Origin: Ruminococcus sp.
GTDB taxonomy: Bacteria > Bacillota > Clostridia > Oscillospirales > Ruminococcaceae
Direction of reading: 5' to 3'
NCBI RefSeq assembly: GCF_024692365.1
Contig: NZ_JAILMR010000086.1
Span: 1 to 64,000, forward strand
DNA length: 64,000 nt
Part shown: piece after piece, positions 63,057 to 64,000 of the stretch
Layout: every line of letters starts with the position of its first letter
Numbering within the stretch: the first letter of the stretch is position 1
Translations under genes and position numbers: made by a program
The notes under the pieces: generated by a model
The model's database searches: none
What the model saw: only the letters and a program-made list of their open reading frames with translations
What the model was told of the DNA's origin: nothing

Positions 63057-64000
63057 TAACATTTTTACTTCAATCCTATGTATATATGAAAACAAAAATT
63101 ATTTGCCAGAAATAATTTTTCCTCAGCACATATATTTATCTATATCCAACGCAGACGAAATGTTTGTCAATACGGAAACAATAAACTCTGTCAGCAGGAT
63201 TATTATTCTCATCCGTCAGAAGCAAATTGCTTATAGACCTTACATATTTTTCGATGCATTCTCACCCATACAAAATTTACAGAGTGCCGTACACTCTTGC
63301 CACACCAAATTTATTATTCCTACAAACTTTTTGAAAAAACAAAATTTGCATTTAACAAAATGGCCTCTAAGTGTGCTTACTTATGGAAGGAGTTTTTTAT
63401 AAACAACAAAATAAAAATTATATTTGTGATATGCCTGATGTTAAATATGATTCCATGCTGATTAATTTTGTAATGCCGCACCTATTGTCTGTGCAATCCG
63501 CTGTTAAAAGATCCCCACGCCGTACCATGTCAGGTGATTCTCACAAAAAATATTACAAACACCAAAATTGACCTCAAAAAAACGCCTCCCCGCCCCCTAA
63601 CTTATGAAAGGGAAAATCATAATACTCCAAATACGTCCTCGTGTGTTTCAGATATTCTTTTCTAAAATCGCTGACCCCAGCGTATGCAATCACAAAAAGA
63701 TGCAGCATTTCTCGGCTCTACCAATTCCGGACAATTATGTAATCCTACAAACATTTCAAAACCGGTTAAGATTTTGCCAGAAAACGCCCCCTTACCTTAT
63801 GAAGATATGATTTATCTTCTTTTGAAATAATAATTTTGGGCTAATGTGAGATACCTATTGTCGCTGTCGGGATATTTATTTTTACAAACATTTCAGCCAG
63901 AGTTGGATTTTTACTGTTGCCAGCCCTTACCTAGTGCGAGACCATGTTCATCGTTAGAATGCCGAAAGACATAATGATAATAGCCACCTAGATATCAGTT
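63057..64000. other. Right end without convincing genes
   Basis: Nearly 950 bases with three short plus-strand reading frames that have no good ribosome binding sites. Degenerate copies of TACAAACATTTCA and of CCCTTACCTTATGAAG recur at 63327, 63594, 63743, 63788, 63888 and 63925. No gene or mobile-element end was recognised. Confidence 0.4.

Noticed and set aside
63103-63810. Three plus-strand frames of 66-99 codons at the right edge
   Set aside because: No ribosome binding sites, low-complexity composition and overlap with degenerate repeats.

Overview
The window reads as a Firmicutes chromosome of the Clostridia class, probably a Ruminococcus-like gut or rumen bacterium. This rests on strong AGGAGG-type ribosome binding sites, several TTGACA-17-TATAAT promoters, Tn916-type integrases, and a ribbon-helix-helix/WYL regulator of the kind known from Ruminococcus defence loci. 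The genus is inference. No rRNA, complete tRNA or CRISPR array was found. The window is almost entirely accessory DNA: mobility modules with higher GC, then long AT-rich minus-strand defence operons.

Layout: (1) 1 to about 4990 is the end of a mobilizable element: a relaxase running off the left edge, a MobC-like protein, two small proteins and a large serine recombinase. (2) About 5000-9188 is the integrase end of a second element: a RepA/KaiC-like ATPase, an excisionase gene with an early stop codon, a CHC2 zinc-finger protein, a tyrosine integrase, and an att core resembling a tRNA 3' end. (3) 9168-26779 is a third, apparently complete element of about 17.6 kb bounded by identical 21-bp att cores. 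It carries its own integrase, excisionase, MobV relaxase, XRE regulator and sigma factor. Its cargo is a nuclease/DUF262/DUF3696 ATPase/unknown operon, an OLD-like ATPase, an HpaII-type restriction enzyme, a dGTPase-like hydrolase, two cytosine-5 methyltransferases, a second putative restriction enzyme and Vsr. The integrases of (2) and (3) are close paralogues, so the two elements look stacked in tandem at one att site.

(4) 27018-34028 holds the strongest candidate for an undescribed system. A primase-polymerase/reverse transcriptase fusion and an 896-residue partner form one operon. A second operon encodes a possible TOPRIM-like protein, a DUF4869-like protein and a small P-loop ATPase. Both start with the same promoter/operator/hairpin leader, which suggests one co-regulated system. 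(5) 34209-38184 has a possible nuclease, a HEPN protein with an RNxxxH motif, an RHH-WYL regulator and a divergent small membrane protein.

(6) 38400-61566 looks like a single 13-gene, 23-kb operon driven by one consensus promoter. It begins with DNA phosphorothioation genes dndC, dndD, dndE and a dndA-type cysteine desulfurase. It continues with an Mrr nuclease, a NERD-UvrD helicase, an AddB-like protein, SNF2-like and RecQ-like helicases, a small protein and a large ATPase that resemble DpdE, DpdF, DpdG and DpdH of 7-deazaguanine DNA-modification loci, an unknown protein and a NADAR protein. The expected job is phosphorothioate marking of self DNA coupled to an unusual restriction module. 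(7) 61791-64000 has an Ada-like zinc protein, two small unknown proteins and about 1.2 kb with no convincing gene.
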